From assembly GCF_025567195.1 (NCBI RefSeq), contig NZ_JAOQJF010000020.1, positions 1 to 58,972 on the forward strand: 58,972 bases of DNA. The letters run 5' to 3'. The notes below the pieces were generated by a model, which saw only the letters and a program-made list of their open reading frames with translations, did not search any database and was not told where the DNA came from. Shown here in pieces: positions 16,084-24,686 of this stretch (position 1 is its first letter; each line of letters begins with the position of its first letter). Source of the stretch: Alitiscatomonas aceti (GTDB lineage Bacteria; Bacillota; Clostridia; Lachnospirales; Lachnospiraceae). Both the position numbers and the translations under genes were made by a program.

Positions 16084-17038
16084 ACTGCTTTCCGTTGTGG
16101 TGTCCGTGTATAATGAGGAACTGGCCCTTCGGGAGTTTTACCAGGAGACGGGGGCCGTATTAAAGGCCCTGCCGTCCTCCTGGGATTACGAGCTTCTATT
16201 CGTAAACGATGGCAGCGCCGACCGGTCCCTGGAGATCCTCCGGGAGCTGGCCCGCCGGGATGACCGGGTGAGGGTGGTGGAGTTTTCCAGGAATTTCGGC
16301 CATGAGGCTGCCATGATCGCTGGCATCGACTATGCCCGGGGAGACGGCATCGTCTGCATGGATGCAGACCTCCAGCATCCGCCGGAGTGCCTTTTGGAGA
16401 TCGTGGAAAAATTTGACCAGGGCTATGAAGTCATCAGCATGGTCCGCATGAAGAATAAAACCGCCGGCCTGGTGAAAAATATTACCTCCGCCGCCTTTTA
16501 TAAGCTGATCAACCATTTATCCGACGTGAAGTTTGAACCCAACGCCTCGGATTTTTTTGCTGTCAGCAAAGCCGCGGCCGACGTTCTGCGGAACAATTAC
16601 CGGGAGAAGGTGCGTTTCTTAAGGGGCTACGTCCAGAGCGTGGGATTTAACAGGACCACGATCCAGTACGAGGCCAGACCACGGTTCGCAGGAGAGAGCA
16701 AGTACAGCTTAAGGAGCCTGTTCCGGTTTTCCATCAACACGATCCTGTGCTTTTCCGACATGCCCTTAAAGCTGGGGATCTATTCCGGCTGCGCGGTGGC
16801 GGTCTTCGGCCTTCTGATGATGGCCTATACCATCTGGACCTGGGCCAAATATGGAACACCCAGCGGCTATGCTACAATCGTGGTGCTGATGTCCTTTATG
16901 TTCGCCATGCTGTTTGTGATCGTGGGGATCATTGGGGAGTATATTGCGATCCTGTTTTCCGAGCTGAAGGACCGCCCGATCTACATCGTAAAGAGCACAG
17001 AAAACATGGAATCAGAAGAGAAAGTTACGAAATCCTAA
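16076..17038 (+). CDS. Polyprenyl-phosphate glycosyltransferase, GT2 (DPM1/GtrB type)
   Basis: 320 residues. An N-terminal GT-A domain with VVVSVYNEE, VNDGSADRS and the metal-binding DADLQHPPE (about 95-103) is followed by two C-terminal membrane helices (about 230-252 and 264-288). Family members load a sugar onto undecaprenyl phosphate on the inner leaflet, giving the lipid-linked donor used by GT-C enzymes. That fits the three GT-C candidates upstream. Last gene of the operon; no clear terminator follows. Confidence 0.88.
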   Translation: MVKLLSVVVSVYNEELALREFYQETGAVLKALPSSWDYELLFVNDGSADRSLEILRELARRDDRVRVVEFSRNFGHEAAMIAGIDYARGDGIVCMDADLQHPPECLLEIVEKFDQGYEVISMVRMKNKTAGLVKNITSAAFYKLINHLSDVKFEPNASDFFAVSKAAADVLRNNYREKVRFLRGYVQSVGFNRTTIQYEARPRFAGESKYSLRSLFRFSINTILCFSDMPLKLGIYSGCAVAVFGLLMMAYTIWTWAKYGTPSGYATIVVLMSFMFAMLFVIVGIIGEYIAILFSELKDRPIYIVKSTENMESEEKVTKS

Positions 17039-17089
17039 ATAATTTATGATATTTTGAAAAAAGGGCTACAAAAACCCAGAGGAATCGTA

Positions 17090-17095
17090 TATAAT
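17090..17095 (+). promoter_or_regulatory. -10 element before lipoprotein gene
   Basis: TATAAT within CGTATATAATACGTG, about 88 nt before the lipoprotein start. The -35 region is poor. Confidence 0.4.
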
Positions 17096-17182
17096 ACGTG
17101 AGTATGTAAAAAGGTCTGCCAAAGCCTGCTTTCCAATGATTTTGGCGGATCGGTGGAACTGAAATGACAGGAGGAGATCATA

Positions 17183-17833
17183 ATGAAATTATTAAAGAGA
17201 ATGGCTGTACTGGGCCTGGCAGTCCTGGCCCTCAGTGCATGTACAAAGAGCAGCGAGGAATCTGAGACTGTGACAGGAAACGAGGTGGATCCGGCAAAGC
17301 AGTCCGCCATGGATGAGGTGGACGAGACGCTGGCCCGTGAGGATAATATTTTGGTAGAGGATGAGACAGAGCCCAAATCCTTATATGAGTGGGATCAGGT
17401 AAAAGATGAGACAGACACCCTGTTCGCTGATGCAGATCTGTATCCCCAGACCGTGAAGATGGAGTTTGCAGCGGATGAGGCTTCCATGACCATCGACTTA
17501 AGCTGGGTATTAAAGAATGGAACGTCTGAGGAAGAGGCAGAAGAGTATGCGGCTATGATGGTGAAGCAGTTCAATGATATCGTTGCCGTTCAGAGCACAG
17601 AGCTGGAGAATTCCTCTGATTCCTCCTTCGGTACTCTCTGGAACCAGTTCGCACTGAATGTGAAGGTGGGCACAGAGGACGGAAAGTGGCTTGTGGATAA
17701 GAGCTACAAGGCAGGCGGAAAGATCGACCTGGCAATGCCAGAGGCAGAGAGCCAGGATGGTCCCGAGGATGTGGCAGAGGACGTTCCGAAGAAGGAAGTA
17801 AAGGAGCCCAAGGCCACAAAAGAGGCGAAATAA
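17183..17833 (+). CDS. Predicted lipoprotein, function unknown
   Basis: 216 residues. The signal peptide ends in the lipobox LSAC with C20 as the lipidated residue. The mature protein is acidic (EDETEPK, DETDTLFADADLY), has a compact middle part (about 80-180) and ends in a Glu/Lys/Pro-rich tail (PKKEVKEPKATKEAK). No family recognised. The ribosome site AGGAGG precedes ATG 17183. It stands alone between the glycan operon and a terminator. Confidence 0.75.
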   Translation: MKLLKRMAVLGLAVLALSACTKSSEESETVTGNEVDPAKQSAMDEVDETLAREDNILVEDETEPKSLYEWDQVKDETDTLFADADLYPQTVKMEFAADEASMTIDLSWVLKNGTSEEEAEEYAAMMVKQFNDIVAVQSTELENSSDSSFGTLWNQFALNVKVGTEDGKWLVDKSYKAGGKIDLAMPEAESQDGPEDVAEDVPKKEVKEPKATKEAK

Positions 17834-17852
17834 GAAAGAAGAAGAAAAGAAT

Positions 17853-17884
17853 GGGAGCAGAGATAGATCTGCTCCCGTTTTTTT
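17853..17884 (+). terminator. Terminator of lipoprotein gene
   Basis: GGGAGCAGA (17853-17861) and TCTGCTCCC (17868-17876) form a 9-bp stem followed by GTTTTTTT. It probably also serves the convergent PuuD-like gene, which ends at 17890. Confidence 0.9.
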
Positions 17885-17889
17885 GTCCC

Positions 17890-18594
17890 TTATTTTCTGC
17901 ACTGATCCATAAAGTACTGGAAGATGGGCAGGGAATCCACACAGTTTTCCGGGTTGGTGACCGGACCGGTCATACGCTCCGGATGCCACTGGACGGCCCA
18001 GATGGGAAGGCTTACGTGCTCCACAGCTTCTACGATGGAATGGCCGTTGGCATCGGACCAGGCCACAGCCGTCAGATCCTTTCCCAGGTCCTTTAAAGCC
18101 TGGTGGTGGTAGCTGTTGATCTCCAGGGATTCCCCGAAGAGACGGCCCAGGATGGAGTCCTTTTTTAAGGTCACCGGATGGCATACGCCCTTGGCGTGCT
18201 CGCCGCCCAGTTCATCAGGGATATCCTGGTACAGGGTGCCTCCAAAATAGGCGTTCAGCACCTGGACGCCGCGGCAGATGCCGAAGATGGGCTTTTTCCG
18301 GTCCACAAAGGCCTTGATGAGCTTCCATTCCAGATCATCCCTTAAGGGATCCGTAATAACAAAATCGTATTTCAGCTCTTCGCCGTAAAGGGCAGGGGCC
18401 ACGTCTTTTCCGCCGGAAAGCAGAAGACCATCTGCCAGATCGGCATATTCCTCCGCGCAGTCATTGTTTACGGCTAAGAGAGGGATGCCGCCTACACGGC
18501 GGATATTATCTGCATAATTCTGGTTCAGGGACCAGGCCGGAGTTCCGTTGGCGGCGGCGCTGGTGCCGCCGGAAAGTACGATCACTGGATTCAT
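17890..18594 (-). CDS. Gamma-glutamyl-gamma-aminobutyrate hydrolase-like (PuuD family)
   Basis: 234-residue class I glutamine-amidotransferase-fold hydrolase. The nucleophile elbow GICRGVQ (Cys near 100) and the His-Glu pair in AVQWHPERM near the C-terminus complete the triad. Relatives cleave gamma-glutamyl amides such as gamma-Glu-GABA in polyamine breakdown; the substrate here is not established. Read on the minus strand, it starts behind AAAAAAGGAGG, 21 bp after the phospholipase-like gene, so the two look like an operon. Confidence 0.85.
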   Translation of the reverse strand: MNPVIVLSGGTSAAANGTPAWSLNQNYADNIRRVGGIPLLAVNNDCAEEYADLADGLLLSGGKDVAPALYGEELKYDFVITDPLRDDLEWKLIKAFVDRKKPIFGICRGVQVLNAYFGGTLYQDIPDELGGEHAKGVCHPVTLKKDSILGRLFGESLEINSYHHQALKDLGKDLTAVAWSDANGHSIVEAVEHVSLPIWAVQWHPERMTGPVTNPENCVDSLPIFQYFMDQCRK

Positions 18595-18615
18595 AAGATC
18601 CTCCTTTTTTGTGAT

Positions 18616-19596
18616 TTATCCAACATCGAGCCCGCTGTGGTAGGAATAGTTCCCCAGCTCAGAAAGGAACATTTCAAAGCTCTGGTCCTTGAGCGGGATC
18701 TCGCTTGTCAGCATGGAGTTGAACTGATAGTACATAAGGTTGCATTTCTGAAGGGTCTGACGATACAGGTCCAGGAAGGAGGCGGAAGAGGCCAGGGTCT
18801 TGTTCCAGGGATTGGTCCATACCTCATGGTCCAGGTTCAGGGTCTTCCGGACGCCTTTGGGCGTATCGTCGGTCACCAGCTTTTTGGAGGCGATGGGATG
18901 CTTTAAAAACATGGACTCAAAAAACTGGATCGTATTCCGCTTGCGGCCTGCCGGATCAGAAAGAAGGCGGCCGCCGAAGCGGATGGCATAAACGGAGCGG
19001 GTGACCATTCCCTCCGTGACCTGAAAGATATTGCGTTCTGTGATGGGATAGTAGGTTTCGTTGATACAGCGGCTGAGGAACCGGGACAGGAACTGGATCT
19101 CCTGGCCGTTTAAGCAGATGGTAGCCGCCTGGTTGAACTCAGATGGCTTTTTGTGCTTGAACTTCCGTAAAAGCAGCGTATCGATATCATTTTCCAGTTC
19201 CGCGTGAAGGCCATGGAACCGGGAGCCTTTTCCGTCGGTCTCATACTGGATGCGTCCGTAAACATAGGGATGGCAGATGGAGTCGGCGGCATAGTGGCAG
19301 AGGAAGCCGGCCATATAGGAAATGGCCTGTTCCCGCTGCTGCTTGGAACTGATGGCGGCGATCTCGTTGAGACAGTTCCGGAAGAAACGGTTCACATGGT
19401 ATTCGTGCATATGGGAACCGACGTTCCGGTAGTCCCGGTGGCGCAGGATCGGGATATTATAAAAGAAGATATCCGGGCCCTGGAGCCCGATCTGGTAGAG
19501 CCAGCGGTATTTGGAGATCACATGCTTTAAATAATTGTTCGGCAGATCGTTATAGGCCTTTACGCCGAACAGGTAATGGGTCGTAAATCCTGGCAA
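18616..19596 (-). CDS. Zinc-dependent phospholipase C-like protein
   Basis: 326 residues. It starts MPGFTTHYLFG and contains several His/Asp motifs (GLQGPDIFFY, HRDYRNVGSHMHEY, FLCHYAADSICHPYV) typical of the zinc-dependent phospholipase C / S1-P1 fold family common in Clostridia, with metal ligands spread over helices. No signal peptide is visible, so an intracellular role is likely and lipase activity is not assured. First gene of a two-gene minus-strand unit, divergent from the AGCS symporter. Confidence 0.8.
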   Translation of the reverse strand: MPGFTTHYLFGVKAYNDLPNNYLKHVISKYRWLYQIGLQGPDIFFYNIPILRHRDYRNVGSHMHEYHVNRFFRNCLNEIAAISSKQQREQAISYMAGFLCHYAADSICHPYVYGRIQYETDGKGSRFHGLHAELENDIDTLLLRKFKHKKPSEFNQAATICLNGQEIQFLSRFLSRCINETYYPITERNIFQVTEGMVTRSVYAIRFGGRLLSDPAGRKRNTIQFFESMFLKHPIASKKLVTDDTPKGVRKTLNLDHEVWTNPWNKTLASSASFLDLYRQTLQKCNLMYYQFNSMLTSEIPLKDQSFEMFLSELGNYSYHSGLDVG

Positions 19597-19741
19597 ATCG
19601 ACCAGCTCCTTTATATTGGTTTCTGTACTGGTTTCCGGAAGGCGTCGGAAATCCTGCCTCCGGCATCATACCATCAGTATATCATATCTTACGGTAAATT
19701 GGAATAAAACATAATGAGAAAAGTCGCAGCAGGAGGTTGGA

Positions 19742-21112
19742 ATGATCCATTGGATCCATACGATGGTCTGGGGGCCGGGGATGCTGGTTTTATTCCTGGC
19801 TGTGGGGATCCTTTATACGATCCGGTTAAGAGGTTTTGTGTTTTGGGGTTTCCCCCGGTGGTGGAAAAATACGGCCGGGAGCCTGTGGAAAACTCCGGAA
19901 AAGACAGGGACCAATGAGGAAAACATGCAGGGCGGGGATGCGGTCGGGGGAATGTCGCCGTTCCAGTCGGCGTGTACGGCCCTGGCAGCTACCATCGGTA
20001 CAGGGAACATAGCCGGGGTGGCCACGGCCCTTTTATCAGGAGGGCCGGGGGCCATATTCTGGATGTGGGTATCTGCCTTTCTGGGCATGGCCACGGCCTA
20101 TGGTGAAACGGTGCTGGGGATCTGTTACCGGAAGAGGGACCGGAGCGGAGGCTGGGTGGCCGGCCCCATGCTCTATATGGAACGGGGCCTTGGCTGCCGG
20201 TGGGCCGGGCTTCTTTACGCCGGGCTCTGCGCGGCGGCCTCCTTTGGTATGGGCAGCATGGTCCAGGCCAATGCCATTTCTGAGACCCTTGAGTTCTCTT
20301 TTTCCATGCCGCCGGTCCTCATCGGGGGCCTTCTGGTGCTTTTAAGCGGAAGGATCATGGCCGGGGGAGCCGGGGCCATAGCGGGAGCCGCGGAAAAGAT
20401 GGTCCCAGTGTCGGCAGGGATCTATATGGCGGCTTCGGCGGCGGTGCTGTTTTTGTTCCGGGAAAATATTCCCTCTGCCTTTGGGATGATCTTCCAGGAT
20501 GCGTTTTCGTTCCGGAGTGCCGCCGGAGGCGCGGTGGGGCTCCTGGCCAGCAAAAGCGTCCAGTACGGGATCGCCCGGGGCGTTTTTTCCAACGAGGCGG
20601 GACTGGGAAGCCTGGCGGTCCTCAACGGGGCAGCAGAAGGCGATCCAGGCGTCCAGGGTCAGTGGGCGATCTTTGAGGTGTTCTTTGACACGGTCGTGAG
20701 CTGCACCCTGACGGCGGTGGTGATCCTCTGTGCCATGGGCGGAGAGCTTCCGGCCTTTTCCGGAAACGGGGCAGAGCTGACCGGGATCTGCTTTTCCAGG
20801 GGCCTGGGGAACCTGGGCGGATATACAGTGTCCATGTGCGTGGCCCTGTTTGCCTTTGCCACCATCATCGCCTGGTATTATATGGGGCGGCAGGCGGCCT
20901 CGTACCTGGGGGAGGCGGTCGGAAAAGATCTGGTCCGGATCTATACGGCCGGATATCTGGCCGCCGTATTCTTTGGAAGCCTTGGCCCCATGGAGCTGGT
21001 CTGGGAGGTTTCGGATGTGCTCAACGGATGTATGGCGGTGCCGAACCTGGCGGCGCTGGTGCTGTTATCCGGGAAGGTGGGCTCTCCGGGGCGGGCCGGG
21101 AAGGAGCTCTGA
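19742..21112 (+). CDS. Sodium:alanine/glycine symporter (AGCS family)
   Basis: 456-residue polytopic membrane protein with AGCS hallmarks: TIGTGNIAGVATALLSGGPGAIFWMW (about 83-108), GWVAGPMLYMERGLG and GVFSNEAGLGS (about 279-289). It imports alanine or glycine with Na+. The ribosome site AGGAGG lies upstream of ATG 19742. The gene is divergent from the phospholipase-like gene, and the two share a 145-bp upstream region. It is followed by a strong terminator. Confidence 0.9.
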   Translation: MIHWIHTMVWGPGMLVLFLAVGILYTIRLRGFVFWGFPRWWKNTAGSLWKTPEKTGTNEENMQGGDAVGGMSPFQSACTALAATIGTGNIAGVATALLSGGPGAIFWMWVSAFLGMATAYGETVLGICYRKRDRSGGWVAGPMLYMERGLGCRWAGLLYAGLCAAASFGMGSMVQANAISETLEFSFSMPPVLIGGLLVLLSGRIMAGGAGAIAGAAEKMVPVSAGIYMAASAAVLFLFRENIPSAFGMIFQDAFSFRSAAGGAVGLLASKSVQYGIARGVFSNEAGLGSLAVLNGAAEGDPGVQGQWAIFEVFFDTVVSCTLTAVVILCAMGGELPAFSGNGAELTGICFSRGLGNLGGYTVSMCVALFAFATIIAWYYMGRQAASYLGEAVGKDLVRIYTAGYLAAVFFGSLGPMELVWEVSDVLNGCMAVPNLAALVLLSGKVGSPGRAGKEL

Positions 21113-21190
21113 CTGCCGTCTGGCGGTATGGAAGGGATCCGGCAGGAGAAGAGGGCTCCGGCGGGCCGGAGCAGAAAGAAAAAGACATGA

Positions 21191-21217
21191 AAAAAGCACC
21201 CCGCCAGGTGCTTTTTT
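21191..21217 (+). terminator. Terminator of AGCS gene
   Basis: AAAAAGCACC (21191-21200), 6-nt loop, GGTGCTTTTTT (21207-21217). Confidence 0.88.
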
Positions 21218-21392
21218 CAACAAAATGATTATTTGAAAAAGGGAGGAGAGCTGATATTTTCTATCAGCCCGAGTATTATGAAAAAAATCTTATAAGCAGC
21301 ATCGCATCGGATGTTTATCTGTTTATGGTTATATGATATCCTGTAAAGATGAAGAAATCATGTGTATTGTGTAAAAGAATTTTGAAAAGAAT

Positions 21393-21422
21393 TTGAACAT
21401 TTTATGAACGGTAGCGGATAAT
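21393..21422 (+). promoter_or_regulatory. Putative promoter of SIMPL gene
   Basis: TTGAAC (21393-21398), 18-nt spacer, GATAAT (21417-21422). Confidence 0.5.
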
Positions 21423-21543
21423 TAAAACTTCATTCAAAAAAACGTAAGAGAAAAGTCCCGGGGATGAAAGGTTTTTCTGGTAAAATAGGGCTGTAAAGAG
21501 GAGAGACTGCATTTCTGTTTTATCAGAAAAGGAGGAAGCTGTT

Positions 21544-22323
21544 ATGAAAAAAAGAGTTGCCCTGATCGCGGCGGGCTGTATTGCGGCGGGAAGCGTCCTG
21601 CTTTCGGGCTGCGCCACGGAGGTGAAGGCCACAGTTCCGGATGTGATCCAGGTGCAGAACCTGGAGGAAGATAGGAAGATCTCCTTAAGCACGTCGGAAA
21701 CGGTAAAGGTAGCGCCGGACATGGCCCGGATCGTCTATGGGATCGCCACGGAGGATGCGGACGCAGAAAAATGCCAGCAGGCCAATGCGGAAAAGCTCAA
21801 CGGGCTTCTGGAATATTTAAAGGGCCAGGGAGTGGCAGAAACATCCATTGCCACCTCGGACTTTTCCCTGAACCCCATGTATGACTGGAGCGGGAATACG
21901 AGAAAGCTGGTGGGCTATGAGATGCGGACCCAGGTGGAGGTATCGGGTGTGGCCCTGGACCAGGTTGGGAGCCTGCTGAGCCAGGGAGTGGCGGCCGGAG
22001 CCAATGAGATCCAGTCCATTTCCTACTATTCCAGCACCTATGACGAGGCCTACGCCGACGCTCTGGCACGGGCAGTGGAGCTGGCAAAGACCCGGGCATC
22101 TGTCCTGGCAGAGGCCAGCGGCCAGGAGCTGGGATACGTTATAAACATTGAGGAATACGGAGACCGCCAGGAGGGTCGGTATGTGACCTCCAATATGTCC
22201 ATGAAGAGCGCGCCGGGGGCCGGAGCCGCAGAAGAGGCGGTCGTGGATATGGGCGTCATGCCGGGCGAGATGGAGGTGACAGCCAGCATCCGCATCGAGT
22301 TTGCCCTGCTTCCAAAGCAATAA
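21544..22323 (+). CDS. SIMPL-domain lipoprotein
   Basis: 259 residues. The signal peptide has the lipobox LSGC (C23). The SIMPL (DUF541, BP26/OMP28-like) domain covers most of the mature part: ISLSTSETVKVAPDMARIVYGIATED, QNANEKL-type segment, SYYSSTYDEAYADALARAVELAKTRASVLAEA (about 160-190). Family members are surface or periplasmic proteins of uncertain function. The ribosome site AAGGAGG precedes ATG 21544. Single gene. Confidence 0.88.
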   Translation: MKKRVALIAAGCIAAGSVLLSGCATEVKATVPDVIQVQNLEEDRKISLSTSETVKVAPDMARIVYGIATEDADAEKCQQANAEKLNGLLEYLKGQGVAETSIATSDFSLNPMYDWSGNTRKLVGYEMRTQVEVSGVALDQVGSLLSQGVAAGANEIQSISYYSSTYDEAYADALARAVELAKTRASVLAEASGQELGYVINIEEYGDRQEGRYVTSNMSMKSAPGAGAAEEAVVDMGVMPGEMEVTASIRIEFALLPKQ

Positions 22324-22328
22324 AGGTA

Positions 22329-22357
22329 TGGACATCCGGCAGTGTGTCCTGTATAAT
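22329..22357 (+). promoter_or_regulatory. Promoter of cyclophilin gene
   Basis: TGGACA (22329-22334), 17-nt spacer, TATAAT (22352-22357), starting within 6 bp of the SIMPL stop. Confidence 0.7.
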
Positions 22358-22371
22358 ATCAGATAGAAATG

Positions 22372-22400
22372 GGGGATGTCTTCATGGCATCCCCGGTTTT
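22372..22400 (+). terminator. Hairpin between SIMPL gene and cyclophilin
   Basis: GGGGATG (22372-22378) and CATCCCC (22388-22394), then GGTTTT. It lies downstream of the 22329-22357 promoter. It may therefore terminate SIMPL transcripts, shape the cyclophilin leader, or both. Confidence 0.55.
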
Positions 22401-22423
22401 ATTACAGGAAAAGGAGATTGTCA

Positions 22424-22942
22424 ATGAAAAATCCAGTAGTTACCATCGAAATGATGAACGGAGACATCATAAAGGCAGAGCTTTACCCGGAGGTGGCTCC
22501 CAATACAGTCAACAACTTTTTAAGCCTGGTGAACAAGGGCTTTTATAACGGCTTGATCTTCCACCGGGTCATCAAGGGCTTTATGATCCAGGGCGGCTGC
22601 CCCGACGGCAACGGCATGGGCGGCCCGGGCTACTGCATCAAGGGCGAGTTTTCCCACAACGGCTTCCAGAACGATCTGGCCCATACGCCGGGCGTTTTAT
22701 CCATGGCCAGGGCTATGAACCCTAACTCTGCCGGTTCCCAGTTCTTCATCATGCATGAAGCGGCTCCGTACTTAAACGGAGAGTATGCGGCTTTCGGCCA
22801 GGTGATCGAGGGAATGGACGTGGTCAATACGATCGCCGAGGTCCGCACCGATTACAGCGACCGTCCCATGAAGGAGCAGAAGATCAAATCCATTACGGCT
22901 GAAACCTTTGGGGAAACGTATCCGGAACCGGAAAAATGCTGA
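22424..22942 (+). CDS. Peptidyl-prolyl cis-trans isomerase, cyclophilin type
   Basis: 172-residue cytosolic cyclophilin that speeds proline isomerisation in folding. It has FHRVIKGFMIQGG (about 46-58), MARAMNPNSAGSQFFI (about 93-108) and GEYAAFGQVIEGMDVV. The active-site Arg in FHRV and the GSQFF motif are intact; the Trp of the cyclosporin pocket is replaced, as in many bacterial forms. ATG 22424 is chosen for its AAAAGGAG site; the open frame extends upstream without one. The GNAT gene starts 16 bp later. Confidence 0.92.
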   Translation: MKNPVVTIEMMNGDIIKAELYPEVAPNTVNNFLSLVNKGFYNGLIFHRVIKGFMIQGGCPDGNGMGGPGYCIKGEFSHNGFQNDLAHTPGVLSMARAMNPNSAGSQFFIMHEAAPYLNGEYAAFGQVIEGMDVVNTIAEVRTDYSDRPMKEQKIKSITAETFGETYPEPEKC

Positions 22943-22958
22943 TCCGGGAGTAATATTT

Positions 22959-23663
22959 ATGAGGGAGATCCGATATGCAGCAGTGAACGGGAAAGAGATC
23001 CCGGTTCTGATCTCCGATGAAAACGAGGCTCTTCTGGCCGCCAGGGCGGCTGGAGGAGCCATTGTTGGATTATGGAGCGGCGAGGGACGGGGAACGGCGG
23101 CTCCCTATGCGGTGGAAGCGCTTTCGGACGTGACGGAGGAATTTCTGGAGCGGGCTGCAAGACGCCATCTGGGACTTCCCTGGAGGATCTGCGAGACCAG
23201 GCGGCTTCTGGTGCGGGAGATGACCGGCGATGATTTTGACGAGGTGTGGGCCAACCAGGTGGGCCGCGGCTTCGGCTCTGTGGAGGAGCTGGAGGCGTAT
23301 ACGAAGCACCAGTATACATTTTATGAGTTCGGCTTCTGGGCCCTGGTGGAAAAGGAGACCGGGGATCTGATCGGTGTGGCGGGGCTTAAGGTGCCGGAGG
23401 AGGACGGGAAGGAAGAACAGGAACTGGTGAAGCTGGAGCTTTTTAACGGCCGGGAGAACGCCGGGGACGGAGAGGTGGTCCTGGAGATGGGCTACCATAT
23501 TTTTCCCGCATACCGCCGCCGGGGCTATGGACTGGAAAGCTGTGCCGGGATCCTGGAATATGGCCGCCGGGAGCTGGAGGCGGACCGGTTCCTGGTGCGG
23601 ATCCGGAAGGAAAACGTCCCCTCCCTGGCCCTGGCAGAAAAGCTGGGCTTCCGGGAAAAATAA
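22959..23663 (+). CDS. GNAT-family N-acetyltransferase
   Basis: 234 residues. The C-terminal two-thirds is a GNAT fold: MTGDDFDEVW, FGFWALVEKETGDLIGVAGL (about 122-141), and the acetyl-CoA loop FPAYRRRGYGLES (about 184-196), then VRIRKENVPSLALAEKLGFRE. This resembles RimJ/RimL-type enzymes. The N-terminal 65 residues are a separate small segment. ATG 22959 follows GGGAG; the longer frame start overlaps the cyclophilin gene. The acceptor is unknown. Confidence 0.82.
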   Translation: MREIRYAAVNGKEIPVLISDENEALLAARAAGGAIVGLWSGEGRGTAAPYAVEALSDVTEEFLERAARRHLGLPWRICETRRLLVREMTGDDFDEVWANQVGRGFGSVEELEAYTKHQYTFYEFGFWALVEKETGDLIGVAGLKVPEEDGKEEQELVKLELFNGRENAGDGEVVLEMGYHIFPAYRRRGYGLESCAGILEYGRRELEADRFLVRIRKENVPSLALAEKLGFREK

Positions 23664-23700
23664 GCCGTTGGGCCAGATATAAATTTTATATGGAAAGCTC

Positions 23701-23730
23701 TTGTCAAATAAGGGCTTTATCCGGTATACT
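23701..23730 (+). promoter_or_regulatory. Promoter of ispE-gntR unit
   Basis: TTGTCA (23701-23706), 18-nt spacer, TATACT (23725-23730), about 47 nt before the ispE start. Confidence 0.65.
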
Positions 23731-23776
23731 GATTATTGTATACAAGAAACAGAAAAAATACAAGCGGGTGATGGAA

Positions 23777-24673
23777 ATGCTGGATCGTTTGGAATTAAAG
23801 GCCTATGGAAAGATCAATCTGGGTCTGGATGTGGTGAGAAAACGGGAGGACGGTTATCATGAGGTGCGGATGATCATGCAGACCGTACACCTCCATGACC
23901 GGATCGTGATGGAGAAGACAAAGGAACCAGGGATCCGCACGGAAACGAACCTTCCCTATGTGCCGGACGGAGAGGGAAACCTGGCCTGGAGGGCCGCAAA
24001 GCTTTTAATGGATGAATTCGGCCTGTCAGAGGGCGTGGATATAAAGATCCGGAAATGCATTCCCGTGGCCGCCGGTATGGCGGGAGGGAGCACCGACGCG
24101 GCGGCGGTCCTGGTGGGCATGAACCGGCTGTTCGGCCTGGGCCTTGGGAAAAAAGAACTGATGCGGCGGGGAGTGAAGCTGGGAGCGGATATCCCCTACT
24201 GTATCCTCAGAGGAACCGCCCTGTCGGAGGGGATCGGGGAGATCCTTACGGAGCTTCCACCGGCTCCCCAGTGCCATGTGGTGCTGGCAAAGCCCCAGAT
24301 CTCAGTGTCCACAAAGGCGGTGTATGAAAAGCTGCGGGTGGATGCCCTGGGACCGGAGGCCCACCCGGATATCGACGGCATGGCGGCGGCCATCCGGGCA
24401 GGCAGCCTGGACGGCGTTACAGCCCGTCTGGGAAATGTGCTGGAAACGGTCACGATCCCGGATCATCCGGAGATCGGCGCCATTAAGCGGATCATGCTGG
24501 AGCATGGGGCGGAGGGGGCGCTCATGAGCGGCAGCGGCCCCACGGTATTTGGGATCTTTAAGGACAGGGAAGAGGCAGACGCGGTCTGCGGGATCCTCAG
24601 AGAGACAGACAACGGACGGTTGACCCGACAGGTCTATTTGACCAGATTTTTTAACAAAAAACCAGCCAGATAG
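23777..24673 (+). CDS. ispE: 4-diphosphocytidyl-2-C-methyl-D-erythritol kinase
   Basis: GHMP-family kinase of the MEP isoprenoid pathway; it phosphorylates CDP-ME at the 2-hydroxyl. 298 residues with KAYGKINLGLDV (about 7-18), the ATP-binding PVAAGMAGGSTDAAAVL (about 95-111) and SGSGPTVFGIF near 251-261. Start ATG 23777 is preferred because GGGTG lies 6 nt upstream; ATG 23771 is too close to it. A gntR gene follows after 13 bp, so they are probably one transcript. Confidence 0.93.
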   Translation: MLDRLELKAYGKINLGLDVVRKREDGYHEVRMIMQTVHLHDRIVMEKTKEPGIRTETNLPYVPDGEGNLAWRAAKLLMDEFGLSEGVDIKIRKCIPVAAGMAGGSTDAAAVLVGMNRLFGLGLGKKELMRRGVKLGADIPYCILRGTALSEGIGEILTELPPAPQCHVVLAKPQISVSTKAVYEKLRVDALGPEAHPDIDGMAAAIRAGSLDGVTARLGNVLETVTIPDHPEIGAIKRIMLEHGAEGALMSGSGPTVFGIFKDREEADAVCGILRETDNGRLTRQVYLTRFFNKKPAR

Positions 24674-24686
24674 AAGGAGAAGGCCA

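Larger units (their letters stand above)
21113..21543 (+). other. Intergenic region with terminator and promoter
   Basis: 431 bp without a gene. It contains the AGCS terminator (21191-21217), an AT-rich stretch with no recognised RNA, and a promoter candidate for the SIMPL gene (21393-21422). No conserved riboswitch was recognised. Confidence 0.6.
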
